From contig JBGGMV010000072.1 in NCBI GenBank assembly GCA_041287865.1, positions 45,976 to 109,975 of the forward strand: DNA of 64,000 nt, written 5' to 3'. The notes under the pieces are model-generated. The model was not told the origin of the DNA, ran no database searches, and was given only the letters and a program-made list of their open reading frames with translations. Position 1 is the stretch's first letter. Each line of letters opens with the position of its first letter. Below are positions 41,400 to 49,817 of the stretch, one piece after another. The stretch comes from JAPWJZ01 sp041287865. GTDB lineage: Bacteria > Pseudomonadota > Alphaproteobacteria > Micavibrionales > UBA2020. The translations under genes were made by a program, and so were the position numbers.

Positions 41400-43046
41400 T
41401 TATGCCTTGCGCTGCAGCCAGCCGCGGTAATGGACGATCAGGCCGGTCAGCGGATGCGAAATCTTGACGTCGAAATTAAAGCGCCCGTCCTGAACGAATT
41501 CGCTGCCAACCGCGCGCGGGCCCAGCCATAGCGGCAGCGGCAGGCCGAGAATACTCCAGCGGCGCAGGACAAGCAACAAGCGCCCGTTTTCCTCCACCAG
41601 CGCAAGCGCGAAGGCGAGGGGGCCGAAACGCTCTATCATCAGCCGCGCCGAACGCCCCGTGCCGGGGTAAATGCGGCTGCTGAACCGGCTGTCGCCGAAA
41701 CTGCGCGTCCATTTCTCCGTCGCACCCTTGACGTCGAATCTCACGCTAATGGGCAGGTTTTCGCCCGCAGGCGGAAAGCGCATCAACAGGCAGGCGAGTT
41801 TTGCCAGCAGACCGCTGCCGCGCGCGACCGATCCGGTGCCTTCGGCCGTCGTCAGGCCTTCCACGCCGTGCATGTCGCGTAAAGCTTGCGGCAGCCTGTC
41901 CCAGGCGTCGCCGAGGATACGGCGGTGCAGCGGCAGCGCTTCTTCCGCTGTATCGTTATGCGTGCCGGTATAGATTGTGCGCGGGGAGAATTGCGCGTGA
42001 TAATCCTCCAGCGTTATATCATCCAGCGCCGCGCGTGCGCCTGCTGCGAATTTTTCACCGGCAAGGCGTCTTGCTACCAATGACGCCGCCGGCATCGAGG
42101 GGATCAGCGGGCCATCGGCGCCTTCGGCCAGCAGGTGCCATGATTTCGTCACGCCGCCGCCAGACACTTCCACGAACATGCCGCCCCGGTGCTCGCCCCA
42201 GCTGAGCCTGCAGACCGCCCAGTACATCAGCGGCGCAAGGCGGGCCAGAGATTTGACAAGGCCAAGGCGCACCAGCCATGCAAAACCAACCAGCGACCAG
42301 TGCAGCGGCTCCGGCACCGGCCCCGCGCCCATCCAGACATGCGCGTCCGGCCAGATTTTGCGCAGGATGCGCAGGTCAGGCACATCGACCAGCGAGAACA
42401 GGCGGTTGCCGACGGGCACGCGGCCCGGCACGGCGATGGTATAGCGCATGATTTCGGTGAGGGGCCGCGCCCTGCGCCCCCCCGCATCGATATCCTGCCC
42501 CGCATAACCTGCGATCACGCGGATAACGTTCATGCCGACATTGGCGAAGGGGGAGGGCGCAATGCCGCCCTTGATGCTCTCCACCTTCGGCATATCGGCC
42601 GACAATTGCCGCACGACGGCGGCGGTCAGCACGGGAAAACTCGACACGCCTGACAGCACGAAGACTCCTGCCGCTTTGGCCGCTGCGTCATGCGCGGAAA
42701 TGCCCATGACGAAGTCGGAGCTATCGGCAAGGTCGATATAATTGATGCCGCCACGGATGCAGGCCTCGACCAGTTTATAGGCGTCGCTGCCGTAATCCTG
42801 AAACGGGCCGCTGGCGTCCACAACGATATCGGGCTTGAAGGGCGAGGGATCTGCTCCGCGATCGAACTGCGCGGGCACCAGCTTCGCCTTCGCACCCGTG
42901 CGGGCGGCGCACCAGGCCTTGGCCTTGTCGAGCGAGCGGCCGGCAATGATGAAGGTCAGCCCCTCATGATGCTCCAGCAGCTCGACCATGCGTCCGCCGA
43001 AGGTGCCGTAGCCGCCTACAACGAGGATGGTGAGCGCGCCGGACAT
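41400..43046 (-). CDS. Saccharopine dehydrogenase-like protein with DUF4166 domain
   Basis: 548 residues. Residues ~5-130 form a Rossmann NAD(P)-binding domain (ILVVGGYGTFGGRMVELL) of the saccharopine dehydrogenase-like group; ~370-548 are DUF4166 (starting PLHRRILGDAWDRLP). Such two-domain proteins occur widely in alphaproteobacteria, with no known substrate. True saccharopine dehydrogenase activity is unlikely as the substrate domain is different. Third position in the operon 43058-41400-40863-40216. Confidence 0.85.
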   Translation of the reverse strand: MSGALTILVVGGYGTFGGRMVELLEHHEGLTFIIAGRSLDKAKAWCAARTGAKAKLVPAQFDRGADPSPFKPDIVVDASGPFQDYGSDAYKLVEACIRGGINYIDLADSSDFVMGISAHDAAAKAAGVFVLSGVSSFPVLTAAVVRQLSADMPKVESIKGGIAPSPFANVGMNVIRVIAGYAGQDIDAGGRRARPLTEIMRYTIAVPGRVPVGNRLFSLVDVPDLRILRKIWPDAHVWMGAGPVPEPLHWSLVGFAWLVRLGLVKSLARLAPLMYWAVCRLSWGEHRGGMFVEVSGGGVTKSWHLLAEGADGPLIPSMPAASLVARRLAGEKFAAGARAALDDITLEDYHAQFSPRTIYTGTHNDTAEEALPLHRRILGDAWDRLPQALRDMHGVEGLTTAEGTGSVARGSGLLAKLACLLMRFPPAGENLPISVRFDVKGATEKWTRSFGDSRFSSRIYPGTGRSARLMIERFGPLAFALALVEENGRLLLVLRRWSILGLPLPLWLGPRAVGSEFVQDGRFNFDVKISHPLTGLIVHYRGWLQRKA

Positions 43047-43057
43047 TTGGGGTCAGC

Positions 43058-43327
43058 TTATTTTTTGGGTTTGAGGAATTTCTTCTTCAGCTGCTCGAGG
43101 CTCGGGCCCTGCACGACGCCGGTCATGTCGAGCGGCTTGGCGCGGTCTTCGATGATTTCTTTCAGAATGCCCGCATACTGGCCCAGCATGGCCGCGCGAT
43201 GGTCCTGGCATTCGATCTTTGCCTGTTTCGAGGCTTTGTCGAATTGTGCTTTCAGGTCGGCATCGTCGAGAACGGAGTCGAGGAAGTCTTTCACGTCTTC
43301 GCGTTGTTGTTTGTTGAAGAAGGGCAT
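43058..43327 (-). CDS. Small charged unknown protein
   Basis: 89 residues, helical and highly charged (MPFFNKQQREDVKDFLDSVL at the start, Lys-rich KKKFLKPKK end). No family recognised. AAAGGA lies before the ATG. First gene of the minus-strand operon; a 12-base palindrome lies 17 bases upstream of the start codon. Confidence 0.7.
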   Translation of the reverse strand: MPFFNKQQREDVKDFLDSVLDDADLKAQFDKASKQAKIECQDHRAAMLGQYAGILKEIIEDRAKPLDMTGVVQGPSLEQLKKKFLKPKK

Positions 43328-43343
43328 GGGGAATCCTTTCGTG

Positions 43344-43355
43344 ATTCAATTGAAT
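43344..43355. promoter_or_regulatory. 12-base palindrome upstream of the 43327 operon
   Basis: Perfect palindrome ATTCAATTGAAT in the 99-base gap between the patatin and 43327 genes. Position would suit a repressor site, but short AT-rich palindromes arise by chance. Confidence 0.25.
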
Positions 43356-43426
43356 TGCGGGCGTAGTGTCTCTCTATTTCCACCGCCGGTCAATTCCAGA
43401 ATATTTTTGTTTTAAGTATCTGATTT

Positions 43427-44677
43427 TTAACGATTAATAGGCGCGGATGTACCGGGTGCGGACGGCTGGCGATAGGCCAGATTGGGCGGCGCCTGCATCC
43501 AGGGAATGCCGGTTTTTCCCATCTCGTCACCCAGCGCAAATAGCTGCGACATATATTCCGGGTCGAACAGCTCCTTGGGCTTGGCATTGAAGCCCTGCGG
43601 GATGTTGATAAGGTTATATTCGATCCCGTCGCGTTTCGCGCCCGCATACAATTTGAACAGGTCGCCGATGCCCTGATTTTTAATGAGCGTCTCGATCGAC
43701 CGCTGCGAGAGGTGGATCAGGTTCGGCGTGATGGTGGCATATTCCGGCGACAGCTTGGCGTTGCGCAGAATGAACAGCTTGCGGTGGATGCCATGCTTGC
43801 TGAAAATCTCCCCCTCGTTCACTGCCGACTGCAGCGGGTAGAGAAACACTTGCGCCGTGACGCCGCCGTCGACGTGGATTTCGTTGTAACGCTTGCCGTC
43901 CACCGTCACGTCGATGAATACCGGCTTGAAAGCGCCGGGGATAGAGGTAGAGGCCAGCATGATCTTGTGAAACAGTTCGAGCGCCTTGGGGTTGCCGGAA
44001 TTCGCCAGCGTGCCGATATCCCAGATAATGCTGCGCTGGGTTTCAAGGTTGGTCGTGCCGATCAGCAGTCTGCGGCCCTTGCGGTGTTCTGCCGCGATGC
44101 GGGTAAAAATCTCGGGCGTGATTTTCTGCTCGATCATGCGCGCCAGCGGCGCATTGTCGACCAGCGACATGCCGCCCGTTAACCCTTCCCAGATGGTCGA
44201 GAAAGCGGCGATGAAAAGGCTGTTGGTGTTTAGCGTGGTATAGAATTTCCTCAGGTCCTCGTCGTATTCCTGCCCCAGGAAGGCGAAGGGGGCGATCAGC
44301 GCGCCGGTGGAAACGCCCGTGACGATGGTGAAAGCGGGGCGCTGTCCTGTCGTGCTCCAGCCGTGCAGCAGGCCCGCGCCGAAGGCACCGTTGTCGCCGC
44401 CGCCCGAAACGGCAAGATAGCTCATGGGCGGATAATCGCCATGCGCCTTGAAGTAATCTTCGTTGGCGGCCTTGTACTGGCCGATGCGCCGCTCGATGAT
44501 AAAGGTCAGGTTCTCGGGCGCTTCGTCGCCCACATAGCGAATGCCGGCGGGGAAGCCGTCGACCTGCGCCCGCTGGATGCCTTCCTCGGGCACGGCGTTG
44601 TGCGCGGTCACGACGCCGCAGCCGGCAAGGGCAAGCGTTAGGCAGAATAGCGCAGCAATGCGGGTTTTGGTAAACAT
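43427..44677 (-). CDS. Patatin-like phospholipase lipoprotein
   Basis: 416 residues. Lipoprotein signal peptide with lipobox LAGC, Cys at residue 20. The patatin domain shows the oxyanion loop SGGGDNGAFGAGLLHGW, nucleophile Ser in TGVSTGAL (near 122) and catalytic Asp in HVDGGVTAQVF (near 270). The Ser-Asp dyad is complete, so it is probably an active lipid acyl hydrolase on the periplasmic side or outer membrane. Divergent from dld. Confidence 0.93.
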   Translation of the reverse strand: MFTKTRIAALFCLTLALAGCGVVTAHNAVPEEGIQRAQVDGFPAGIRYVGDEAPENLTFIIERRIGQYKAANEDYFKAHGDYPPMSYLAVSGGGDNGAFGAGLLHGWSTTGQRPAFTIVTGVSTGALIAPFAFLGQEYDEDLRKFYTTLNTNSLFIAAFSTIWEGLTGGMSLVDNAPLARMIEQKITPEIFTRIAAEHRKGRRLLIGTTNLETQRSIIWDIGTLANSGNPKALELFHKIMLASTSIPGAFKPVFIDVTVDGKRYNEIHVDGGVTAQVFLYPLQSAVNEGEIFSKHGIHRKLFILRNAKLSPEYATITPNLIHLSQRSIETLIKNQGIGDLFKLYAGAKRDGIEYNLINIPQGFNAKPKELFDPEYMSQLFALGDEMGKTGIPWMQAPPNLAYRQPSAPGTSAPINR

Positions 44678-44701
44678 GGCCGCAGTGTGTAATCAAACCA
44701 T

Positions 44702-44729
44702 TTGAAGGTCAATATGCTTCTGGTACTAT
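44702..44729 (+). promoter_or_regulatory. dld promoter giving a probable leaderless mRNA
   Basis: TTGAAG (44702-44707), 16-base spacer, TACTAT (44724-44729). The ATG at 44737 begins seven bases after the end of the -10. No Shine-Dalgarno is present (ATCCCGCCC before the ATG). Confidence 0.5.
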
Positions 44730-44736
44730 CCCGCCC

Positions 44737-46404
44737 ATGACCGAGGCATTTATTCATAAATTACAGGCCATCGTCGGCGATCGCCATGTGCTGACGGGCG
44801 AGAAAAAGACGCGCCGTTTCGCCACCGGCTTCCGCTATGGCGGGGGCAAGGTGCTGGCGGTGGCGCGGCCGGGCACGCTGGTCGAACAATGGCGGTTGCT
44901 GCAGGCCTGCACGGCCGAGGGCAAGATCGTCATCATGCAGGCCGCCAATACGGGCCTGACCGGCGGCTCCACCCCCGACGGCGAAGGCTATGACCGCGAT
45001 ATCGTCATCATCAACACGCTGCGCCTTTCACAAATTCACATGATCCGTGACGGCCGGCAGGTGATCTGTTTCCCGGGCGCGACGCTCGACAGGCTGGAAA
45101 AAGAACTGAAACCGCTGGGGCGCGAACCGCATTCGGTGATCGGCTCCTCCTGCATCGGCGCGAGCGTTGCGGGCGGTATTGCGAACAATTCCGGCGGCGC
45201 GCTGGTCAGGCGCGGGCCTGCCTATACGCAACTGGCGCTTTACGCGCGCATCCATGCCGACGGGCATCTGGAGCTTGTCAATCACCTCGGCGTCGCGCTG
45301 GGCGGGGAAGCGGAAGAAATTCTGCGCCGGCTCGATCACGGCAAATTCCGCGAAAGCGACATACAGGACGGCGGCCATGCCTCCGACCACGACTATGCGG
45401 CGCATGTGCGCATGATCGACGCCGATACGCCCGCGCGCTTCAACGCCGATCCGCGCCGCCTGTTCGAGGCTTCCGGCTGCGCAGGGAAACTCGCGCTTTT
45501 CGCCGTCAGGCTCGATACCTTTGCGGCGGAAGGCACGCATAAGCTCTTTTATATCGGCTGCAACGATGCCCGCGCGCTGGCCGATATGCGCCGCCATGTG
45601 CTGGGTGAATTCAAGAACCTGCCCGTGCTGGGCGAATATATCCACCGCGACGCCTTTGATGTGGCGGAGGAATACGGCAAGGATACTTTTCTTATCATCA
45701 ACCATCTCGGCACGCGTTTTCTCGCGCCGCTCTTCGCGCTCAAGGGCCGCATCGACGGTATGTTCGGCAAGCGGTTCAGCGACCGCTGGCTGCAGCGGTT
45801 GTCAAAACTGTTCCCTGCGCATCTGCCAGCGCGCATTAAAGACTTCCGCGGTAAATTCGAGCATCACCTGCTGCTGGAAATGTCGGGCGATGGCGTGGCC
45901 GAGGCCGCTGCCTACCTCTCTTCCTTCTTTGCCAACAGCAGTGTGGGCGCCTATTTCGAATGCACGGACGAGGAAAAGAAAAAGGCCCTGCTGCAACGCT
46001 TCGCCGTCGCGGGCGCGGGCGTGCGTTACCGCGCCATGCATCCCGACAAGGTCGAGGATATCGTCGCCTTCGACATCGCGCTCCGCCGCAACGACCGCGA
46101 CTGGCTGGAGGTGCTGCCGGAATCTGTTTCGTCGAAACTGGTCAAGGCGCTCTATTGCGGCCATTTCCTCTGCCATGTTTTCCATCAGGATTACATCGTG
46201 AAGAAAGGCGAGGATTGCGCCGCGCTGAAGCAGGAAGTGATCAAGCTGCTGGAAGCGCGCGGCGCGAAATATCCGGCTGAACACAACGTCGGCCATTTCT
46301 ACAAGGCGCCAGTGAACCTTGCCGAATCCTACCGCGCCCTCGATCCCTCCAACGCCCTCAACCCCGGCGTGGGCCAGACATCGAAAAAGAAGCACTGGGC
46401 TTAG
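44737..46404 (+). CDS. dld: Quinone-dependent D-lactate dehydrogenase
   Basis: Membrane-associated flavoprotein oxidising D-lactate to pyruvate with electrons to quinone. 555 residues. The FAD-binding (PCMH) domain fills about 30-230 with QAANTGLTGGSTPDG and SVAGGIANNSGGALVRRGPAYTQ (split at residues ~145-170). The Dld-specific membrane-binding region follows, and the cap ends NALNPGVGQ. The length fits E. coli Dld. The start appears leaderless. Confidence 0.94.
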   Translation: MTEAFIHKLQAIVGDRHVLTGEKKTRRFATGFRYGGGKVLAVARPGTLVEQWRLLQACTAEGKIVIMQAANTGLTGGSTPDGEGYDRDIVIINTLRLSQIHMIRDGRQVICFPGATLDRLEKELKPLGREPHSVIGSSCIGASVAGGIANNSGGALVRRGPAYTQLALYARIHADGHLELVNHLGVALGGEAEEILRRLDHGKFRESDIQDGGHASDHDYAAHVRMIDADTPARFNADPRRLFEASGCAGKLALFAVRLDTFAAEGTHKLFYIGCNDARALADMRRHVLGEFKNLPVLGEYIHRDAFDVAEEYGKDTFLIINHLGTRFLAPLFALKGRIDGMFGKRFSDRWLQRLSKLFPAHLPARIKDFRGKFEHHLLLEMSGDGVAEAAAYLSSFFANSSVGAYFECTDEEKKKALLQRFAVAGAGVRYRAMHPDKVEDIVAFDIALRRNDRDWLEVLPESVSSKLVKALYCGHFLCHVFHQDYIVKKGEDCAALKQEVIKLLEARGAKYPAEHNVGHFYKAPVNLAESYRALDPSNALNPGVGQTSKKKHWA

Positions 46405-46533
46405 TGAGCCGCTAAGTCCTTGCTCTGGCATATCTCTCTTTTAAAAACTCAAGATTATGTAAATAATATTCGCAATTATGGTTCTCACGGTATTTGCTAC
46501 GCTTTGCATAACGGAAAATTTAAAGGAGATCCG

Positions 46534-47079
46534 ATGACTGCCATCATGTTCAGGCCTGTCGCCAAGAAGGAAACCGGCGAGCTGGGAACCGTGCTGAAAG
46601 AAGTCTGCGCGATGACGGCGCTCTCGAACGTCAAGCTCGCGGAAAATTGCAAGGACAAGGAATTCTATATCGCCGACGTCGCCGAAGGCACGGATATGCC
46701 TGCACTGATAAAGGCCTTGCGCGGCATCAAGGGCGTCCTGCATTTAAGGGAAGGCGCGAACCGCGACGAGCTGGAAAGCTATGTTGCGAAACATGCCGCC
46801 ATGTCAGGGATGGACCAGATAAGGGAAATGATTCTGGCCGACCCCCATTGCACGATCGGCTATATGAGCGGGAAGATGAGCTATTACAATGCGGGCGAGG
46901 TCAAGGCGCTGTTCAACCATGCCGCCGTACCGCAACCGAAAGATCTTGCGCTCGCGCCCGACGATTCAAAATACGACATTACGAAGGCGCAAAAAGCCGC
47001 GCTGATCTATAAGGCCTCCCGCAATGCGGGCGACGGCGTTATACGCAGCGCACGCGACTGGATCCGCGCGCGTTTCTAG
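46534..47079 (+). CDS. Unknown 181-residue protein
   Basis: Starts at the ATG at 46534, which has AAAGGAG five bases upstream; earlier in-frame codons run through an AT-rich promoter-like region. Mixed alpha/beta soluble protein (TAIMFRPVAKKETGELGTVL at the start), no signal peptide, basic C-terminus IRSARDWIRARF. No family recognised. A terminator follows directly, so it is probably a single-gene unit. Confidence 0.75.
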   Translation: MTAIMFRPVAKKETGELGTVLKEVCAMTALSNVKLAENCKDKEFYIADVAEGTDMPALIKALRGIKGVLHLREGANRDELESYVAKHAAMSGMDQIREMILADPHCTIGYMSGKMSYYNAGEVKALFNHAAVPQPKDLALAPDDSKYDITKAQKAALIYKASRNAGDGVIRSARDWIRARF

Positions 47080-47102
47080 ACGGCATACTAGCGAAGCGAA
47101 AG

Positions 47103-47133
47103 GGCGGTCCCATGGCATGCGGGCCGCCTTTTT
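47103..47133 (+). terminator. Terminator after the 46534 gene
   Basis: GGCGG-T-CCC (47103-47111) pairs with GGGCCGCC (47121-47128) with one bulged T, followed by TTTTT. Confidence 0.8.
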
Positions 47134-47196
47134 GTTGCCTGCGTTAAAGGTTTGAAAAACAAGCGTAAACCCTGGGCGTTGTGCCCTATAAAAATC

Positions 47197-47224
47197 TTGC
47201 ATTATGAAAAATAATAGCTATACT
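47197..47224 (+). promoter_or_regulatory. Promoter of the 47252 gene
   Basis: TTGCAT (47197-47202), 16-base spacer, TATACT (47219-47224). It shows that the in-frame ATG at 47204 lies within the promoter and that the 47252 ATG is the better start. Confidence 0.6.
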
Positions 47225-47251
47225 GTAGCCTCAATTCAACCGGAGACGGCA

Positions 47252-47842
47252 ATGTCCCTTTATCACGGCACCAGCGCGGGTGCGGCGCTTAAAATTCTCG
47301 AGAACGGCGACGTGAAGCCGAGCAAGGATGGCTATTTCTACACCTTCGACGGCAACCGTCCCGAAAGCCTCGCGGGCGCGCTCTGCTTTGCAACCGGCGA
47401 CGGGCCGCGCAATGGATCTCTGAAAGAGAAAAATTTCTTCAAGCGCTACACGCAGCTGAACCCGAACTTCCCGACAGGGCTGAAGGGTATCTTCGCCAAG
47501 GCCGCACTGAAAATGGCTGCGCGGTCATGGGCGAAAGAACAGCTCAAATCGGCCACCACGGATGCCGACCGCGCGGGCGCGATCATGGTCTATGCCGATA
47601 ACAGCCAGGCCACTGCGCGCTGCCGTGGCGGATTTGTGAATGAAATGAAACTGCCCGCCGCCGGTCTCGGTACGCTCAAGCTGGAACGCGTTTACCTCGA
47701 CGATGCCCTGCTGAAAACACCGGAAGTGCAGAAACTGCAGGCGCAGGGCATCGTGATCGAACCGCTCAGCCACTGCACCGATAAAATCTGGAAAGATTGC
47801 GCCGCCGCGAAGGCCGCTAAGAAATCAGCGCCTAAGGCTTAA
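47252..47842 (+). CDS. Possible ADP-ribosyltransferase-like protein
   Basis: 196 residues from the ATG at 47252 (GGAG seven bases upstream). The N-terminus MSLYHGTSAGAALKILENG resembles the first strand of ART/PARP-like folds, where the His of Y-H-G-T binds NAD. A Tyr-rich segment (GYFYTFDGN) and ALCFATGDG follow at about the expected spacing. The rest is basic, with a Lys/Ala tail and a Cys-x-x-x-x-x-x-x-Cys near the end. The catalytic Glu cannot be placed, so activity is uncertain. No partner or immunity gene is obvious. The last 11 bases overlap the convergent 47832 gene. Confidence 0.5.
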   Translation: MSLYHGTSAGAALKILENGDVKPSKDGYFYTFDGNRPESLAGALCFATGDGPRNGSLKEKNFFKRYTQLNPNFPTGLKGIFAKAALKMAARSWAKEQLKSATTDADRAGAIMVYADNSQATARCRGGFVNEMKLPAAGLGTLKLERVYLDDALLKTPEVQKLQAQGIVIEPLSHCTDKIWKDCAAAKAAKKSAPKA

Positions 47843-48269
47843 CCACGCCGTTATCAACCTCGATAACCTTTTTCACCCGGTAGTCCGCACCGATGTCGAT
47901 GGCGAGTGTATCTGTGCCATCCGCCAGCTTGCCGTCGAAAATAATTTCCACCTTGCCCTGTGCGGGGGCCTTCAGGTCGGCGGGAACGGGCTTGCCCGTC
48001 ACGCGCAGAATATCCTCGCCGCCCATGTCGTCCGTCGGCGGGCCTGCCGACACCGTATATACCGGGCCATTTTCCCCGTCACGCCAGCCGATGCCGAAGT
48101 AAACAGGCTGCGGGCCTTCTGCCACGGCCTGCTTCACGATGCCCTCCCGCGCGGGGTTATCCGGCCCCTTTGGCGGGGTGGTGGCGACAACACCCCAGAC
48201 ATAAAGCCCCGTCGCCGCGACGATGACAAGCGCGACAATCCCGAGAGCAATTTTGGCGATCAGCGGCAT
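47832..48269 (-). CDS. Membrane-anchored protein of unknown function
   Basis: 145 residues: N-terminal membrane helix (IAKIALGIVALVIVAATGLYVWG) and a ~110-residue extracytoplasmic domain with FGIGWRDGENGPVYTVSAG and EIIFDGKLADGTDTLAIDIG. No family recognised. AAGGAG precedes the ATG. It lies eight bases downstream of the cupin/DUF2867 gene, so probably in the same unit. Confidence 0.75.
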   Translation of the reverse strand: MPLIAKIALGIVALVIVAATGLYVWGVVATTPPKGPDNPAREGIVKQAVAEGPQPVYFGIGWRDGENGPVYTVSAGPPTDDMGGEDILRVTGKPVPADLKAPAQGKVEIIFDGKLADGTDTLAIDIGADYRVKKVIEVDNGVVKP

Positions 48270-48277
48270 GATGCTCC

Positions 48278-49675
48278 TTACGTTTCGGGTGTCTGGCGGG
48301 CGATCGCATAGTCAACCGCACGCCGCAGCATCGACGGCGTGATGTATTTGCGGTGCGTATAGTCGATCACCGCCATATAGAACCTGCCGAAGTTGTTTTT
48401 ACAGGAAACGCGCGTGCCCAGCGTGATGTCGGCCTGCCCTGCGCCCTTGATCTCGACCCCCACGCATGACCTGAACGTCAGGTGCTTGTCGTCGGCGCCA
48501 AGGATCACTTCCGCGCGCGTGTCGTCGCTGTTTACACGTTGGTCCAGCACCGGATACTGGTTCGCAAAAAGGTTGCTGGTGTTGGGCGACAGCAATGATG
48601 ACACGGGACAGCCCAGCGGCGAGGTGCGCAGGCCCAGCGGCTTGACCATCAGGTTGCGTATCGCCATCAGCCGCCCGACCCCGCTGGGGGCGTTGAGCAG
48701 GAAGCCTTCCAGCACCGCGGCAAGCAGTTTCGCGGCCCCGGCGTCCTTCAATCCGGTATTCTTCACCGTCAGGCAAAACGTGTCTTCGTGATGCAGCGGC
48801 AGGCCCGCAAGCTGGTTGCTCAGCAGCGAATTTTCCAGCGGCCCGTCCAGTTCCTGCACGTGCCGTTCCGGCGCGCCCTGCGTCAGGAAGCCGCCCGCGT
48901 CTTTCCAGTCGCCCCACAGGCCGCGCAGCATGCCCGCGCCGCTGCGCACGTTATTGCAGACAAGACGGTGGAAGGTTCCTTCCGGCGCGTCCAGCGACAG
49001 CGTCGTGGTGGGAACGGCCTGCGGCGAAAAATCCTTCGCCTGCATCAGCGCGAATACTTCCGGCAGCAGCAGCTCGGTGAGCGAGGGGATATCGGCATCG
49101 TTGGCCAGCACTTTCTGCCGCAGCGCGTCGGGCAGGTTGCCGCCCAGTTCATTGGTGTGGCAGGAAAGCGCGAAGAAGACCGGATGCAGCGAATTGCGCG
49201 ACAGCGGCGAAAACTGGTGCCATGTTTCCCCGCCGAAGCGCACGGTGAACATGCAATCGGGCGGGATATTGATAAAGCGCAGCGCGCGCACGAAACTATG
49301 CGGGTCCTGCGCAATCTGCTCCCCCGAAGCCGTGGAAAAACGCAACTGCGCCCCGCCGCTGCCCGATACGGCGGTGAAAATGCGGTGCCCCGCATGGCGG
49401 TGGAAGGGGTGGCCCTTGGGCCCGACGATGAAGGAATAGAGCGCGGTTGCGTCGCCCTTTGAAAAATCAGTCGCGGCAAGCTTGGCGGATGGTTCATCCA
49501 GCTCGTCGATAAAATTGCCGTGCTGCCGCTGGCGCGAGGCGACGCTGGCGAAAAGATGGTTGCCCGCGCCGTGGCCCAGCTGCGCGATCAGCGAGACCTC
49601 CACGGCCAGCCCGTCCGCCTGCGACGGAATGCGCACGGAAGGAAAGGTCTCGACCACTTGCGTGAAATTCAGCAT
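48278..49675 (-). CDS. Cupin-like/DUF2867 two-part protein
   Basis: 465 residues from the ATG at 49675 (GAGG eight bases upstream); an upstream in-frame ATG lies in the hairpin region. The first half has a cupin-like metal site (GHPFHRHAGHRIFTAVSGSG near residue 87). The last ~170 residues look like DUF2867: LGLRTSPLGCPVSSLL, then VSCKNNFGRFYMAVIDYTHR. DUF2867 is common beside oxidoreductases, with unknown role. The joined arrangement is unusual to me. No signal peptide. Confidence 0.72.
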   Translation of the reverse strand: MLNFTQVVETFPSVRIPSQADGLAVEVSLIAQLGHGAGNHLFASVASRQRQHGNFIDELDEPSAKLAATDFSKGDATALYSFIVGPKGHPFHRHAGHRIFTAVSGSGGAQLRFSTASGEQIAQDPHSFVRALRFINIPPDCMFTVRFGGETWHQFSPLSRNSLHPVFFALSCHTNELGGNLPDALRQKVLANDADIPSLTELLLPEVFALMQAKDFSPQAVPTTTLSLDAPEGTFHRLVCNNVRSGAGMLRGLWGDWKDAGGFLTQGAPERHVQELDGPLENSLLSNQLAGLPLHHEDTFCLTVKNTGLKDAGAAKLLAAVLEGFLLNAPSGVGRLMAIRNLMVKPLGLRTSPLGCPVSSLLSPNTSNLFANQYPVLDQRVNSDDTRAEVILGADDKHLTFRSCVGVEIKGAGQADITLGTRVSCKNNFGRFYMAVIDYTHRKYITPSMLRRAVDYAIARQTPET

Positions 49676-49722
49676 CAATCCACCTCGGGTTTTGATGGTA
49701 GCAAATGGCGGGGCATTTTTCA

Positions 49723-49769
49723 GCCAGAGGCCTGACCTTGCCTTATTTGGCATAAGTCAGGCCTCTGGC
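49723..49769. repeat. Strong inverted repeat between two minus-strand genes
   Basis: Perfect 14-base arms GCCAGAGGCCTGAC and GTCAGGCCTCTGGC around a 19-base interval that can itself form a four-pair stem. It lies between the VIT gene end (49818) and the cupin/DUF2867 start (49675). No T-run follows on either strand, so it is not a standard terminator; an mRNA-processing or repeat-type hairpin is possible. Confidence 0.6.
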
Positions 49770-49817
49770 CTTTCCGCCCGGCTACTGTATGGAGTTGAGG
49801 AGTACTATACCGGCCGT

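Noticed and set aside
33742..44677. Prophage or integrated element around the DUF2800 gene
   Set aside because: No integrase, capsid, tail or terminase gene, no flanking repeats or tRNA, and base composition like the neighbours.
47204..47251. Earlier ATG for the ART-like gene
   Set aside because: It falls between the -35 and -10 of a good promoter, so it would not be in the mRNA.
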